A stretch of 48,024 bases of DNA from a virus: positions 1-48,024 of IMG/VR virus record IMGVR_UViG_3300043446_003565; one strand, given 5' to 3'. The position numbers and the translations under genes were made by a program. The notes beneath the pieces were generated by a model that saw nothing but the letters and a program-made list of their open reading frames with translations, made no database searches and was not told the DNA's origin. Position 1 is the first letter of the stretch, and each line of letters starts with the position of its first letter. Shown here one piece after another: positions 24,242 through 31,771 of this stretch.

Positions 24242-25043
24242 GCTGACTCACCACCCGGGCCTGACCAACGAGGCCTATCACGCACTGAAGGCGGTCAGCC
24301 CGTCACAGATCAAGGTGCTGGGCCGCAGCCCCCTGCACTACTTCGACCAGTTCCTGGCGGAGGACCGCGAGAAGAAGGAGCCGACGCCGGCCATGCTGCT
24401 GGGCACGGCGCTGCACACGGCGGTCCTGGAGCCCGATCTGTGGGATGCCACGATCGCGGTGCCGCCGCACACGTTTGACCGCCGGACGAAGGTCGGCAAG
24501 GAGCTGGCCGCGGCCTTCGAGGCCGAGAGCGCCGGGAAGATCGTGCTCGCCCCCGACGATGCCGATCAGGTGCGTCGGATGGCGGACCAGGTGCGGAAGC
24601 ACCCGGCGGCTGGCTTCCTGCTGGAGCTCCCAGGCCGGCGGGAGGCCAGCTACACCTGGGAGGATCCGCAGACCGGGCTGGCATGCAAGACGCGGCCGGA
24701 CTGGCACAGCGAGGACCGTCGGATCGTCGTGGACGTGAAGACGACCCGCGACGCCAGCCGGGCGGAGTTCGCCAAGTCGATCGCCAACCTGGACTATCAC
24801 GTCCAGGCGGCCTGGAACCAGGACGCGCTGGGTGCTGAGCAGTTCATCACGATCGCGGTGGAGAACGTGCGGCCGTTCGCCGTGGCGGTCTACCCCGCGT
24901 CGGGAGCGATGATCGCCGCGGGCCAGAGGCGCATCGAGGCTGCGATGGCGCTGCTGGCCCAGTGCTGGGAGACCGGCGTGTGGCCCGGCTATGGCGACCT
25001 GGTGCAGGAGCCGATCGAGCTGCCGGGGTGGTGCCGTGATTGA
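24234..25043 (+). CDS. RecE-like exonuclease (PD-(D/E)XK)
   Basis: 269 residues of the phage exonuclease VIII / DUF3799 type. It begins 'LTNEAYHALKAVSPSQIKVLGRSPLHYFDQFL' and has 'MLLGTALHTAVLEP', then the catalytic core 'CKTRPDWHSEDRRIVVDVKTTRDAS' (Asp of RPD; D-V-K-T-T) and 'YHVQAAWNQDAL'. It should digest one strand of double-stranded ends to leave 3' tails for the annealing protein encoded at 25570-26337. The arrangement is that of RecE/RecT modules with two small genes between. Confidence 0.9.
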   Translation: MSELTHHPGLTNEAYHALKAVSPSQIKVLGRSPLHYFDQFLAEDREKKEPTPAMLLGTALHTAVLEPDLWDATIAVPPHTFDRRTKVGKELAAAFEAESAGKIVLAPDDADQVRRMADQVRKHPAAGFLLELPGRREASYTWEDPQTGLACKTRPDWHSEDRRIVVDVKTTRDASRAEFAKSIANLDYHVQAAWNQDALGAEQFITIAVENVRPFAVAVYPASGAMIAAGQRRIEAAMALLAQCWETGVWPGYGDLVQEPIELPGWCRD

Positions 25044-25389
25044 TCTCAGCACCTATCACGAGGGCTTCGTCGCGGGCTTCGTCCCCGGCCTTGGCCTTGG
25101 CCTTGGCTTGATGAAGATGGCCTGGGAGCAAAGCGAGCGCCGCCGCCGCCGGCCTTATTCCTCCGCCGCGATCGCTTTCCGCGCCACTGCTGAGGATGCC
25201 GCCAAGGTCCGCAGCAAGATCGTCAACCCGCTGGCTTGGGAGGATCCACCCAAGCCCATCCGCAGGATTTACCACTGCAACCCGCAAACCATCGCCGAGT
25301 GCGGCGGCCCTTGCGAGGAAGGCGGCCCTGAAGCCTGCGACTGCGGTGCCATCACATGGACCGATCGACCGGTGAAACCCCATGACTGA
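25036..25389 (+). CDS. Hypothetical protein with a Gly-Leu hydrophobic segment
   Basis: 117 residues from a GTG at 25036 that overlaps the exonuclease stop. The N-terminal 'FVAGFVPGLGLGLGLMKMAW' is short and hydrophobic, encoded by a tandem ggcctt repeat at about 25087-25108, and is followed by ERRRRRP, so a membrane anchor is possible. The C-terminal half has six Cys ('YHCNPQTIAECGGPCEEGGPEACDCGA'), suggesting metal binding. Role unknown. The upstream GTG/ATG alternatives lie inside the exonuclease gene. Confidence 0.6.
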   Translation: MIDLSTYHEGFVAGFVPGLGLGLGLMKMAWEQSERRRRRPYSSAAIAFRATAEDAAKVRSKIVNPLAWEDPPKPIRRIYHCNPQTIAECGGPCEEGGPEACDCGAITWTDRPVKPHD

Positions 25390-25573
25390 GCAGCAAGAGC
25401 AGGCCATCCGCAAGGCCGCAATGATCGCCGTGACGCGCGCCTTCGACGATGGCCTGCGGACGGCCGCCGAGATGATCCGCATCGCGGTCCGAGAGAAGCC
25501 GGGCATCTCACCCCTTCAAGTGGCTGCAGCCATCGAGGCCACAGCCAACGCCAACCCTTCACAGACCCCATGA
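25382..25573 (+). CDS. Hypothetical small helical protein
   Basis: 63 residues: MTEQQEQAIRKAAMIAVTRAFDDGLRTAAEMIRIAVREKPGISPLQVAAAIEATANANPSQTP. It is helical throughout and overlaps both neighbours (8 bp and ATGA). Its position between RecE-like and RecT-like genes suggests an accessory role in recombination; no family is recognised. Confidence 0.65.
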   Translation: MTEQQEQAIRKAAMIAVTRAFDDGLRTAAEMIRIAVREKPGISPLQVAAAIEATANANPSQTP

Positions 25574-26337
25574 CCGAATCCACAGCCCTCACGACCACGA
25601 CCCAGCAGCAGTCGCCCGGTGCGCTGGCGTTCCTCCACGACGGCGCGGCCCTCGACCACCTCTACCGGGTGTCGAAGGCGTTCAGCATGTCCGGGCTGGT
25701 GCCGCCGCACTTCCAGGGCAAGCCCGAGGCCTGCATGGTCGCCCTGATGTACGCCGAGCAGCTCGGGGAGCATCCGATGGTGATGTTCCAGGAGGTGTCG
25801 GTGATCAACGGCCGGCCGAACACCTCGGCCCGGTTCGCGATCAGCCGCGCCAACAAGTCGGGCCTGCTCCAGGGCCCGATCACCTGGAAGTCGAAGGGCC
25901 AGGGCGAGGCGCTGGAGGTGACAGCATCGGCGGCGCTGCGCGAGACCGGGGAGGTGATCACCGCCACGGTGACGATGCGGGAGGCTATCGCCGACGGCTG
26001 GACCCGCAACTCCAAGTACAAGTCGATTCCCGAGCAGATGCTGCGGTGGCGCGCCGCGACCCGGCTGATCAACCTCTACATGCCCGAGGTCCTGTTCGGC
26101 CTGGGCGTGAAGGAGGAGGCGGAGGTGCGGCCGGTGACGGTGCGCGAGGAGCCGGCTGCCAGCACCGGCAACGTGGTCGCCGATCTCAACCGGCAGATCG
26201 CCGCGGCCTCAACCGGTGCAGTGTCAGGATCAGATTCTGGCAACGAAGCCCCTATCCAAGAAGCTGCGGCGGAGCAGATTCAACCACAGGATGTTGAAGT
26301 CTTAGATCCAGCGGTCGATCCGAAGGATCTGTTTTAA
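25570..26337 (+). CDS. RecT-like single-strand annealing protein
   Basis: 255 residues. 'ACMVALMYAEQLGEHPMVMFQEVSVINGRPNTSARFAISRANKSGL' and 'YKSIPEQMLRWRAATRLINLYMPEVLFGLGVKEEAE' are the recognisable RecT-family blocks: the substrate-channel region and the C-terminal 'PEQMLRWRA...PE' box. It coats and anneals complementary single strands made by the exonuclease encoded just upstream. The C-terminal 60 residues are acidic and flexible. The start is coupled by ATGA to the small upstream gene. Confidence 0.85.
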   Translation: MTESTALTTTTQQQSPGALAFLHDGAALDHLYRVSKAFSMSGLVPPHFQGKPEACMVALMYAEQLGEHPMVMFQEVSVINGRPNTSARFAISRANKSGLLQGPITWKSKGQGEALEVTASAALRETGEVITATVTMREAIADGWTRNSKYKSIPEQMLRWRAATRLINLYMPEVLFGLGVKEEAEVRPVTVREEPAASTGNVVADLNRQIAAASTGAVSGSDSGNEAPIQEAAAEQIQPQDVEVLDPAVDPKDLF

Positions 26338-26348
26338 GGAGTGTGCCA

Positions 26349-26567
26349 ATGGGCATGAGTGAGACGCTGTATTTGACATCGAAGGAAGTTGCTGACCGCT
26401 GGCGGCTGTCTGATCAGACGTTGGCGAACTGGCGATCGGTGGGCAAGGGCCCACCCTTCATTCGAGTCGGCGGCCGGGTGCTTTACCCCATCGAGGGGAT
26501 TCAATCGTTCGAGAAGCTGTCACCCGGCTGGCTGGCTTCCGAAGACACTATCCAACCGCAATCTTGA
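26349..26567 (+). CDS. Helix-turn-helix protein (excisionase/MerR-like)
   Basis: 72 residues from the ATG at 26349, with AAGGAG 7 nt upstream (26336-26341), one of the few good ribosome sites in this operon. 'LYLTSKEVADRWRLSDQTLANWRSVGKGPPFIRVGGRVLYPIEGIQSFEKL' is the HTH_17/excisionase fold, with the 'RVGGRVLYP' wing. It could be a small regulator or an excisionase; an integrase remnant lies at 34573. It overlaps the SSB region closely. Confidence 0.85.
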   Translation: MGMSETLYLTSKEVADRWRLSDQTLANWRSVGKGPPFIRVGGRVLYPIEGIQSFEKLSPGWLASEDTIQPQS

Positions 26568-26569
26568 AC

Positions 26570-27103
26570 ATGGATGAGCAACAGTTCGAACTGCTCCTGA
26601 CGATGGCCATGGTGCTGCGTGCATCCAGCCATCGCTTCATCGGCCGTCTGGCGTGGGATCCGGAGCTGAAGGCATTCGACAGCGGCAAGTGCGTGGCGAA
26701 GAGCCGGCTGCTGGTGAACCTGCCTGGCGCGAAGCGTGATGACGGGTCGAAGCCCGATGGGTTCACGCTGGAGCTGTGGAACGAGGATGCGCAGCGGTTC
26801 GTGGATGGTGCCCACAAGGGCGACCTCGTCGAGGTGACGGGTCGCGCGAGGACGAACCGCTGGACGGACCGGAACACCGGCGAGGTGAAGAAGGAAGTCC
26901 TGATCGAAGTCGAGCGGTGGGAGCTGGTCCGTCCTGCCGGCCAGCAGGCCGCCCCGGCGGTCCCGGCCCCAGCCCCGGCTCCTGCTCCGCATCCTGCCTA
27001 TGCGGCGGCCGGGTATCAGCCGCAGGCCCAGGCCGGTGCTCCGGCTCCGGCTCCTGCGGCACCGGCGGCCCCTGGGTGGGCAGCCGGGAACATCCCGTTC
27101 TGA
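26570..27103 (+). CDS. ssb: Single-stranded DNA-binding protein
   Basis: 177 residues from the ATG at 26570; a TTG six bases earlier is possible. The OB-fold is visible as 'SSHRFIGRLAWDPELKAFDSGKCVAKSRLLVNLPG', 'FTLELWNEDAQRFVDGAHKGDLVEVTGRARTNRWTDRNTGEVKKEVLIEVERWEL'. The linker is Pro/Ala-rich. The C-terminus ends AAGNIPF: the IPF tip that recruits partners is kept, but the acidic residues that normally precede it (D-D-D/E) are absent. It fits with the recombination module upstream. Confidence 0.9.
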   Translation: MDEQQFELLLTMAMVLRASSHRFIGRLAWDPELKAFDSGKCVAKSRLLVNLPGAKRDDGSKPDGFTLELWNEDAQRFVDGAHKGDLVEVTGRARTNRWTDRNTGEVKKEVLIEVERWELVRPAGQQAAPAVPAPAPAPAPHPAYAAAGYQPQAQAGAPAPAPAAPAAPGWAAGNIPF

Positions 27104-27108
27104 TGAGA

Positions 27109-27134
27109 CGGCCCGCTCAGCAATGGGCGGGCCG
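27109..27134. other. GC-rich stem-loop after ssb
   Basis: CGGCCCGC (27109-27116) pairs perfectly with GCGGGCCG (27127-27134), loop 10 nt, six bases after the ssb stop and ten before the next start. There is no T-run, so it would be a pause, processing or weak termination element. First member of a recurring junction type (see findings). Confidence 0.6.
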
Positions 27135-27143
27135 CTTCCGACG

Positions 27144-27608
27144 ATGATCCAGACAGAGTTTCTGAGCTACCTCCGCCGGCACCACCGGGCGGAGATGGTG
27201 CTGGTGATGGTGCAGCTGGAGCAGGTGTGCCCAGGGTGGTGGGAGTCGCTGGAGGACCTGGCAGAGCAGCTGGGGACCGATCGCGCGACGCTGAACCGGA
27301 GCCTGCGGCACCTGGAAGATCGGGGGCTGATCCGCCGTTTCAGCATCAGCAACCGATCCGGCACATGGATCTGGTGGGTGAAACGCCATGCGGTGGACGC
27401 CCCCGATCCCGACCAGGAGCCTGCGTGGGTGCTGAAGTCGACGACCAGCAAGCATCGGGTACGGGTGCCAGTTTCTCGTCGGCGGGAGTGGGCGCAGCGC
27501 CGGGGGATCCCGCTGCCGACACTGATCGGATTCCTGAACGGCCGGCAGAACGTGCTGCGTGGGCAGTGGCGGGTCGTCGGCTCGCCAGTGGATTGTGAAG
27601 AGTTGTGA
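27144..27608 (+). CDS. Winged helix-turn-helix protein
   Basis: 154 residues from the ATG at 27144 (MIQTEFLSYLRRHHRAEMVLVMVQLEQ...); an ATG at 27123 is the alternative but lies in the stem-loop. 'WESLEDLAEQLGTDRATLNRSLRHLEDRGLIRRFSIS' is a clear MarR/replication-initiator-type winged helix, followed by 'GTWIWWVKRH' as wing. The C-terminal part 'VRVPVSRRREWAQRRGIPLPTLIGFLNGRQNVLRGQWRV' is basic. It is probably a DNA-binding regulator or a replication accessory factor. Confidence 0.75.
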   Translation: MIQTEFLSYLRRHHRAEMVLVMVQLEQVCPGWWESLEDLAEQLGTDRATLNRSLRHLEDRGLIRRFSISNRSGTWIWWVKRHAVDAPDPDQEPAWVLKSTTSKHRVRVPVSRRREWAQRRGIPLPTLIGFLNGRQNVLRGQWRVVGSPVDCEEL

Positions 27609-27684
27609 ACGCAGCTGTTATGGCGCGGTGTGGCGCCGGATAGTGGTCTCAACGGGGGGCGACCCCCACCACCCCAACGGACCG

Positions 27685-27921
27685 ATGACCTTCACCACCC
27701 TGGTCTACGAACGCGAGCACGACCGCAAGCCGCGCGGCCGCGGCAGCTGGGCGTTCTGCCCCTGGTCGAAGCACAACGCCCACGATTACCTGGACCACAC
27801 GGTCTTCAGCCCCGGCGGCATGACGCTCACCGAGGCGAAGCGCTGGGCGCGTCTCCACGCCAGTGACGTCCGCTCGCCGCTCGCCGCGGCCGTGGGCCAG
27901 ACCATCGTGATCATGCCCTGA
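27685..27921 (+). CDS. Hypothetical protein
   Basis: 78 residues from the ATG at 27685 (MTFTTLVYEREHDRKPRGRGSWAFCPWSKHNAHDYLDHTVFSPGGMTLTEAKRWARLHASD...). The leader has no Shine-Dalgarno; a stem-loop GGGGG/CCCCC lies at 27654-27667, then 17 nt of C/A-rich sequence. No family is recognised. The frame is open upstream to 27559, but that part overlaps the previous gene. Confidence 0.65.
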   Translation: MTFTTLVYEREHDRKPRGRGSWAFCPWSKHNAHDYLDHTVFSPGGMTLTEAKRWARLHASDVRSPLAAAVGQTIVIMP

Positions 27922-27952
27922 GCGGCGCTCAATGTCCCATCGCATTCCCTCA

Positions 27953-28168
27953 ATGGACTACACCGTCAACGGCATTGACATGCTGGCTCTGAGCAACCGA
28001 CTCGAGCAGCAGACCGGCTTCTACCTCCAGACCGCGGGCTGCGATTGGCAGATCCGCAACCCGCTTGGCAACCTGGTGATTCAGTGGGGGGCCGGCACCG
28101 CCAGCCAGAACGCCGCCGCCTGCGTGAGCTACCTGGCCGAGCGCGGCATCGCCCTGGAGGTGGCCTGA
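27953..28168 (+). CDS. Hypothetical protein
   Basis: 71 residues from the ATG at 27953 (MDYTVNGIDMLALSNRLEQQTGFYLQTAGCDWQIRNPLGNLVIQWGAGTASQNAAACVSYLAERGIALEVA); an in-frame ATG at 27932 would add seven residues. A TGAGC/GCTCA mini-hairpin (27919-27931) overlaps the previous stop. Its stop overlaps the next start (TGATG). No family is recognised. Confidence 0.62.
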   Translation: MDYTVNGIDMLALSNRLEQQTGFYLQTAGCDWQIRNPLGNLVIQWGAGTASQNAAACVSYLAERGIALEVA

Positions 28169-28407
28169 TGTCTCAGCTCATCTACAAGGCCGGCCCCTGG
28201 TTGATTGAGCAAGACCCGACCATGGCGGCCCGCCCCGACCTGGTGCGGTTCGTCAAGCGCGGTCCAAGCGGTCGCAAGACGCTGGACCAGATCGCGCAAT
28301 GGACCGGCACCGGCTGGGATCGGTCCCGCTGGATTCCACGGCCGCCGATGGTCTCTCGACCGATTCTCGACTTGGTGGAGCGGCACATGCAGGGGGTGCA
28401 GCGATGA
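28168..28407 (+). CDS. Hypothetical protein
   Basis: 79 residues: MSQLIYKAGPWLIEQDPTMAARPDLVRFVKRGPSGRKTLDQIAQWTGTGWDRSRWIPRPPMVSRPILDLVERHMQGVQR. It is basic and Trp-rich, coupled on both sides (TGATG, ATGA). It has no recognised family. Confidence 0.65.
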   Translation: MSQLIYKAGPWLIEQDPTMAARPDLVRFVKRGPSGRKTLDQIAQWTGTGWDRSRWIPRPPMVSRPILDLVERHMQGVQR

Positions 28408-28697
28408 AACGCGAGACCCTCACCCTGGTCGGCCGGGCCCACAGCTTGGCCTTTGACGACGGCACCGCCAGCTGGAAGATCGCCATCCGCCGCAGCGCGG
28501 ATCCGAACCACCTCATCGACTTCAACCTCCAGGCCCGGCAGACCCAGGTCCTCGAGCAGTTCGAGGCCATGGACGAGGGCCAGCTGATCGGCGTGATCGC
28601 CGAGCTGCCGCCGGTGCGGCTGCGGGTGCCCGGTGCGCCGCTGACCGTGACCCGTCTGGAGCTGCTGGGCAAGGCCCAGGAGGTGGCCCGTGCCTGA
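28404..28697 (+). CDS. Hypothetical protein
   Basis: 97 residues from an ATGA-coupled start (MKRETLTLVGRAHSLAFDDGTASWKIAIRRSADPNHLIDFNLQARQTQVLEQFEAMDEGQLIGVIAELPPVRLRVPG...). The alternating strands and one central helix suggest a small beta-barrel (OB-like) fold. It has no recognised family. It overlaps the next gene by 8 bp. Confidence 0.65.
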   Translation: MKRETLTLVGRAHSLAFDDGTASWKIAIRRSADPNHLIDFNLQARQTQVLEQFEAMDEGQLIGVIAELPPVRLRVPGAPLTVTRLELLGKAQEVARA

Positions 28698-28872
28698 GAC
28701 CAACGTCACGCACCTGGGCGACGGCCTCTATGCCGCCTTTGACGGCTGGGGCATCGCCCTCAGCGTCAACGACCACCGCAACCCGCCGGTCGCCTACATC
28801 GACGGGCCGTCAGTGATGGCAGCACTGAATCGGTTCTGGGAGCAGCAGACCGCACAGGAGCGGGGGCGCTGA
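28690..28872 (+). CDS. Hypothetical phage protein
   Basis: 60 residues from a GTG at 28690, with AGGAGG 6 nt upstream (inside the previous gene). 'VTHLGDGLYAAFDGWGIALSVNDHRNPPVAYIDGPSVMAALNRFWEQQ' matches a short protein type common in phages (LGDGLYA-F-DG-...-L), of unknown function. Its last base is shared with the start of the methyltransferase gene. Confidence 0.75.
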   Translation: MPETNVTHLGDGLYAAFDGWGIALSVNDHRNPPVAYIDGPSVMAALNRFWEQQTAQERGR

Positions 28873-30320
28873 TGTTCAACCCCGACTTCTACCCCACGCC
28901 GCCCGAGGTGGCGGCCACCATGCTCGACCCGCTCGACCTGCAGGGCGCGGTGATCCTCGAGCCATCGGCCGGCAGCGGCAACCTCGTCGCCGAGTGCCTG
29001 ATCCGCGGTGCTGCCCGGGTCGTGGCCTGCGAGAACGAGCCGAAGCTGCGCAGCCTGCTGGCCGGCGGCGACGCCGCCCGCACCGGCCGCCTTCAGATCA
29101 TCGGAGAGGACTTCCTGCAGCTCCAGGCCGGTGACGTCGCCACGGTCGACGCGATCGTGATGAACCCGCCGTTCAGCGCCGGCGCAGCGCACCTGCTCCA
29201 TGCCTGGCGCATCGCCCCGGCGGGCTGCCAGATCGTCTCCCTGCTGAACAGCTGCACCCTCACCCGCTGGCACAGGGGAGACGATCGCCGGGAGCTGCAA
29301 CCGCTGGTCGACGCCTACGGCAGCGTCCAGGAACTGGGTGAGTGCTTTCGAGAGGCAGAGCGTCGCACCAACGTGGAGGTGTCGCTGGTGCGGCTGCGCA
29401 AGCCGGCCAATGACGACGCCAGCGAGTTCGACGGGTTCTTCATGGGCCCCGACGACGTGGAGGCCGAGGGCCAGGGGATCATCCCCTACAACCTCGCCCG
29501 CGACGTGGTGAACCGTTACGTGGAGGCCTGCAAGATCTTCAATGAGCAGCTGGCGACCGCCGCCCGCCTGTCGACGGTGCTCGATGGCGTCTACCAGGCG
29601 CAGGGCACCGGCATCGCGGTGCTGATCACCGAGAACGGCGTGCCGCGCGCTGCGAACGCGTTCCGCAAGGATCTGCAACGGCAGTTCTGGACGTGGGTGA
29701 TCAAGCGGATGGGCCTCGAGCGCACCGCCACCAGCCAGCTGCAGAAGGATCTCGCGAAGTTCGTGGAGCAGCAGTCGCATGTGCCGTTCACGATGCGGAA
29801 CATCTACCGGATGCTGGAGATCGTGATTGGCACCCACGAACAGCGGATGGACAAGGCTGTCATCGAGGTGTTCGACGAGTTCACGAAGCACACCAAGGAG
29901 AACAGGTGGGGCGTCGAAGGCTGGGTGACGAACGAGCAGTATCTGTTCGGGAAGAAGTTCATCGTGAACGACCTGGTAAAGCCGGACTGGTCGGGTAGCA
30001 CGGTGAGCATCAAGAGCTACTGCGGCCGCCGCACGCAGGTGGAGGACCTGATCAAGGCGCTGTGCTCGATCTGCGGCAAGAGCTACGACCTGATGAAGGA
30101 TCCAGCCTGCGGCTATGACCACCTGGAGGCGGGTGTGTGGCAGGACTGGGGATTCTTCCGGTTCAAGGTCTACAAGAAGGGCACCGGCCACTTCGAGTTC
30201 AAGGACCTGGATGACTGGGCGCGGCTGAACCAGCGTGTCGCCAAGATCCGTGGGTGGGTCCTGCCGGAGCAGATGAAGCGGCCGCGGCCGCGTCGGAAGC
30301 GCGAAGCGGCCGCGGCATGA
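28872..30320 (+). CDS. Adenine-specific methyltransferase domain fused to DUF4942
   Basis: 482 residues. The N-terminal part has 'FYPTPPEVAATML', the SAM-binding motif EPSAGSGN (30-37) and the catalytic NPPF (98-101), which is the N6-adenine (gamma-type) order. After about residue 190 the protein is DUF4942-like: 'NLARDVVNRYVEACKIFNEQLATAARLSTVLDGV', 'GVEGWVTNEQYLFGKKFIVNDLVKPDW', and a Cys-containing 'ALCSICGKSYDLMKDPACGYD'. The C-terminus is very basic (RPRPRRKREAAAA). It may protect phage DNA from restriction. No target-recognition specificity can be read from sequence. Confidence 0.87.
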   Translation: MFNPDFYPTPPEVAATMLDPLDLQGAVILEPSAGSGNLVAECLIRGAARVVACENEPKLRSLLAGGDAARTGRLQIIGEDFLQLQAGDVATVDAIVMNPPFSAGAAHLLHAWRIAPAGCQIVSLLNSCTLTRWHRGDDRRELQPLVDAYGSVQELGECFREAERRTNVEVSLVRLRKPANDDASEFDGFFMGPDDVEAEGQGIIPYNLARDVVNRYVEACKIFNEQLATAARLSTVLDGVYQAQGTGIAVLITENGVPRAANAFRKDLQRQFWTWVIKRMGLERTATSQLQKDLAKFVEQQSHVPFTMRNIYRMLEIVIGTHEQRMDKAVIEVFDEFTKHTKENRWGVEGWVTNEQYLFGKKFIVNDLVKPDWSGSTVSIKSYCGRRTQVEDLIKALCSICGKSYDLMKDPACGYDHLEAGVWQDWGFFRFKVYKKGTGHFEFKDLDDWARLNQRVAKIRGWVLPEQMKRPRPRRKREAAAA

Positions 30321-30340
30321 CCAGCACCTGGTATCCCCCC

Positions 30341-30358
30341 GCCGCCGGCACCGGCGGC
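30341..30358. other. GC-rich stem-loop before 30386 start
   Basis: GCCGCCGG and CCGGCGGC pair perfectly around a 2-nt centre (practically a 6-bp stem with 6-nt loop). It is followed by a 27-nt C-rich leader and the ATG at 30386. Member of the recurring stem-loop/leader junction. Confidence 0.6.
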
Positions 30359-30385
30359 TTCCTTCTCACCAATCCACCATTCGCC

Positions 30386-31108
30386 ATGACTGCAGCCGAC
30401 CAGATCCGCGCCGCGATCCAGCGGTGCATCGAGGCCAACCCTGAACCTTCCGACGGAAGCGACATCGCGGCTGCGGTGCTGTATGCGGCAGCTGAGGTGC
30501 TGTGCCCGGAGAAGCCGGAGCCTCTGGAGCCGAGGCCGCTCACGCCGGTCAAGGCGATCCACCATGCCGGGGAGTGGAGCGCATGGCGCGCCATGAAGGC
30601 CGCCAACGAGCGCCTGCATGCCCTGGCCGAGCAGCTGAACGACACTGCTCTGGCCCAGCCCGCCACGACCGAAGGACCGGCTGTGCTCGAGGGCAGGGAA
30701 CCGGCCGCCGTCACTGGCCAGTCTGTCACCGCCGAGGGGGAGGTGGCGGAGTTGGTGCGCACGTTGCGGATGGAGGTTGCAGCTTGGAACGGCAACGAGT
30801 CGGCCACGTATTGGTTGAGCGGTCCTGAAATGACCCGCATTGCCGACCTGCTAGAGCGCCAGGCCGCCCCGGTGCCGGTGGCGGTGAGTGGCTGGCAGGA
30901 CATCGACACTGCGCCGAAAGACGGCACCGAAATCCTGGCCAGTGACTACGACGCCATTGAGATTGTGAGCTGGGTCGCTCCAAGGTTTGATGTGGGCATC
31001 ACGGGTGAATGGACCAATCGCGAAGGCGAGGCCATGTATCCAGCCTGGTGGCAGCCGTTGGCCGATCACCCCGACCTGCCGCTGCCCAGCGGGGAGGACG
31101 AGCCGTGA
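30386..31108 (+). CDS. Protein with C-terminal DUF551-like domain
   Basis: 240 residues from the ATG at 30386; an upstream ATG at 30317 overlaps the methyltransferase stop but would translate through a strong stem-loop, so I prefer 30386. The C-terminal 80 residues 'GWQDIDTAPKDGTEILASDYDAIEIVSWVAPRF...YPAWWQPLADHPDLPLP' match DUF551 (pattern W-x-x-I-x-T-A-P-K-D-G ... WxPLP). The N-terminal part has helices rich in Ala/Glu ('AWRAMKAANERLHALAEQLND'). Function unknown. Coupled to the next gene by a GTGA overlap. Confidence 0.75.
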   Translation: MTAADQIRAAIQRCIEANPEPSDGSDIAAAVLYAAAEVLCPEKPEPLEPRPLTPVKAIHHAGEWSAWRAMKAANERLHALAEQLNDTALAQPATTEGPAVLEGREPAAVTGQSVTAEGEVAELVRTLRMEVAAWNGNESATYWLSGPEMTRIADLLERQAAPVPVAVSGWQDIDTAPKDGTEILASDYDAIEIVSWVAPRFDVGITGEWTNREGEAMYPAWWQPLADHPDLPLPSGEDEP

Positions 31109-31581
31109 CCCGGCTGCCGCCGACCACGGTGGCGAACACGGTGGCCGACCTGCGCGAGGCAGCACAAGCCGCCGCCAGCGTTCGCCACTACGAGGACGCC
31201 GCACTGCTCACCCGCGCTGCCGATCTGATCGAGGAGCTCCGAGCCGCATGGCGGCGGGGAACCCGGCCGCCATGCCCCGAGTGCAACGGCACCAGCACGG
31301 GCGTGGTGGAAGTCCGCCGGTCGAAGGCGGGGCCGACGCGTCGTCGGCACGAGTGCAACACCTGCCGGTGCCGCTGGACGTTGTGGGATGGCGTCCTGGA
31401 CCATGAGTCCATCGTGAAGCCCACCCTGGCCCTGCCCGCCCCCGCGCCAGGAGTCCTCACATGCCTGTCCTGCCAGCACTGGACGGACGACCGTTGCGGC
31501 ATGGGCTTCCCTGATCCCGAGCTGGAGGGCGTGGGCTTCGCGGCCGACTGCGAGACGTTCCTCGGCGCTCCCTTACCGTGA
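31105..31581 (+). CDS. Zinc-ribbon hypothetical protein
   Basis: 158 residues from a GTG at 31105 overlapping the previous stop. It starts with a helical domain 'VADLREAAQAAASVRHYEDAALLTRAADLIEELRAAW'. A zinc ribbon follows ('PPCPEC...HECNTCRCRW', Cys pairs), then a second Cys set 'LTCLSCQHWTDDRCGMGFPDP...ADCETF'. Such double Cys clusters occur in phage proteins of unknown role that bind nucleic acid or metal. Confidence 0.7.
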   Translation: MTRLPPTTVANTVADLREAAQAAASVRHYEDAALLTRAADLIEELRAAWRRGTRPPCPECNGTSTGVVEVRRSKAGPTRRRHECNTCRCRWTLWDGVLDHESIVKPTLALPAPAPGVLTCLSCQHWTDDRCGMGFPDPELEGVGFAADCETFLGAPLP

Positions 31582-31739
31582 CCGGAAGCCGGGTCGGCTC
31601 CACCCGTGAGGGCGAGCACCGCTGCAGTCGCCCTGGGGTGCGGCTGCCACGCGCGGTATCGGAGGCCCGGCGCGTCTTCGTAACGCTTTGCGACAACACC
31701 CTGTTGCAATGGCGCTGCAGTGGTGATGATGAGCGCACC

Positions 31740-31755
31740 GGGGCGGAGACGCCCC
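31740..31755. other. GC-rich stem-loop before 31772 start
   Basis: GGGGCG (31740-31745), GAGA tetraloop, CGCCCC (31750-31755), then a 16-nt leader and ATG. GNRA tetraloops on GC stems are very stable. The roughly 190 bp before it (31582-31739) holds no gene I can support. Confidence 0.6.
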
Positions 31756-31771
31756 ACAACCCCTGGATTCA

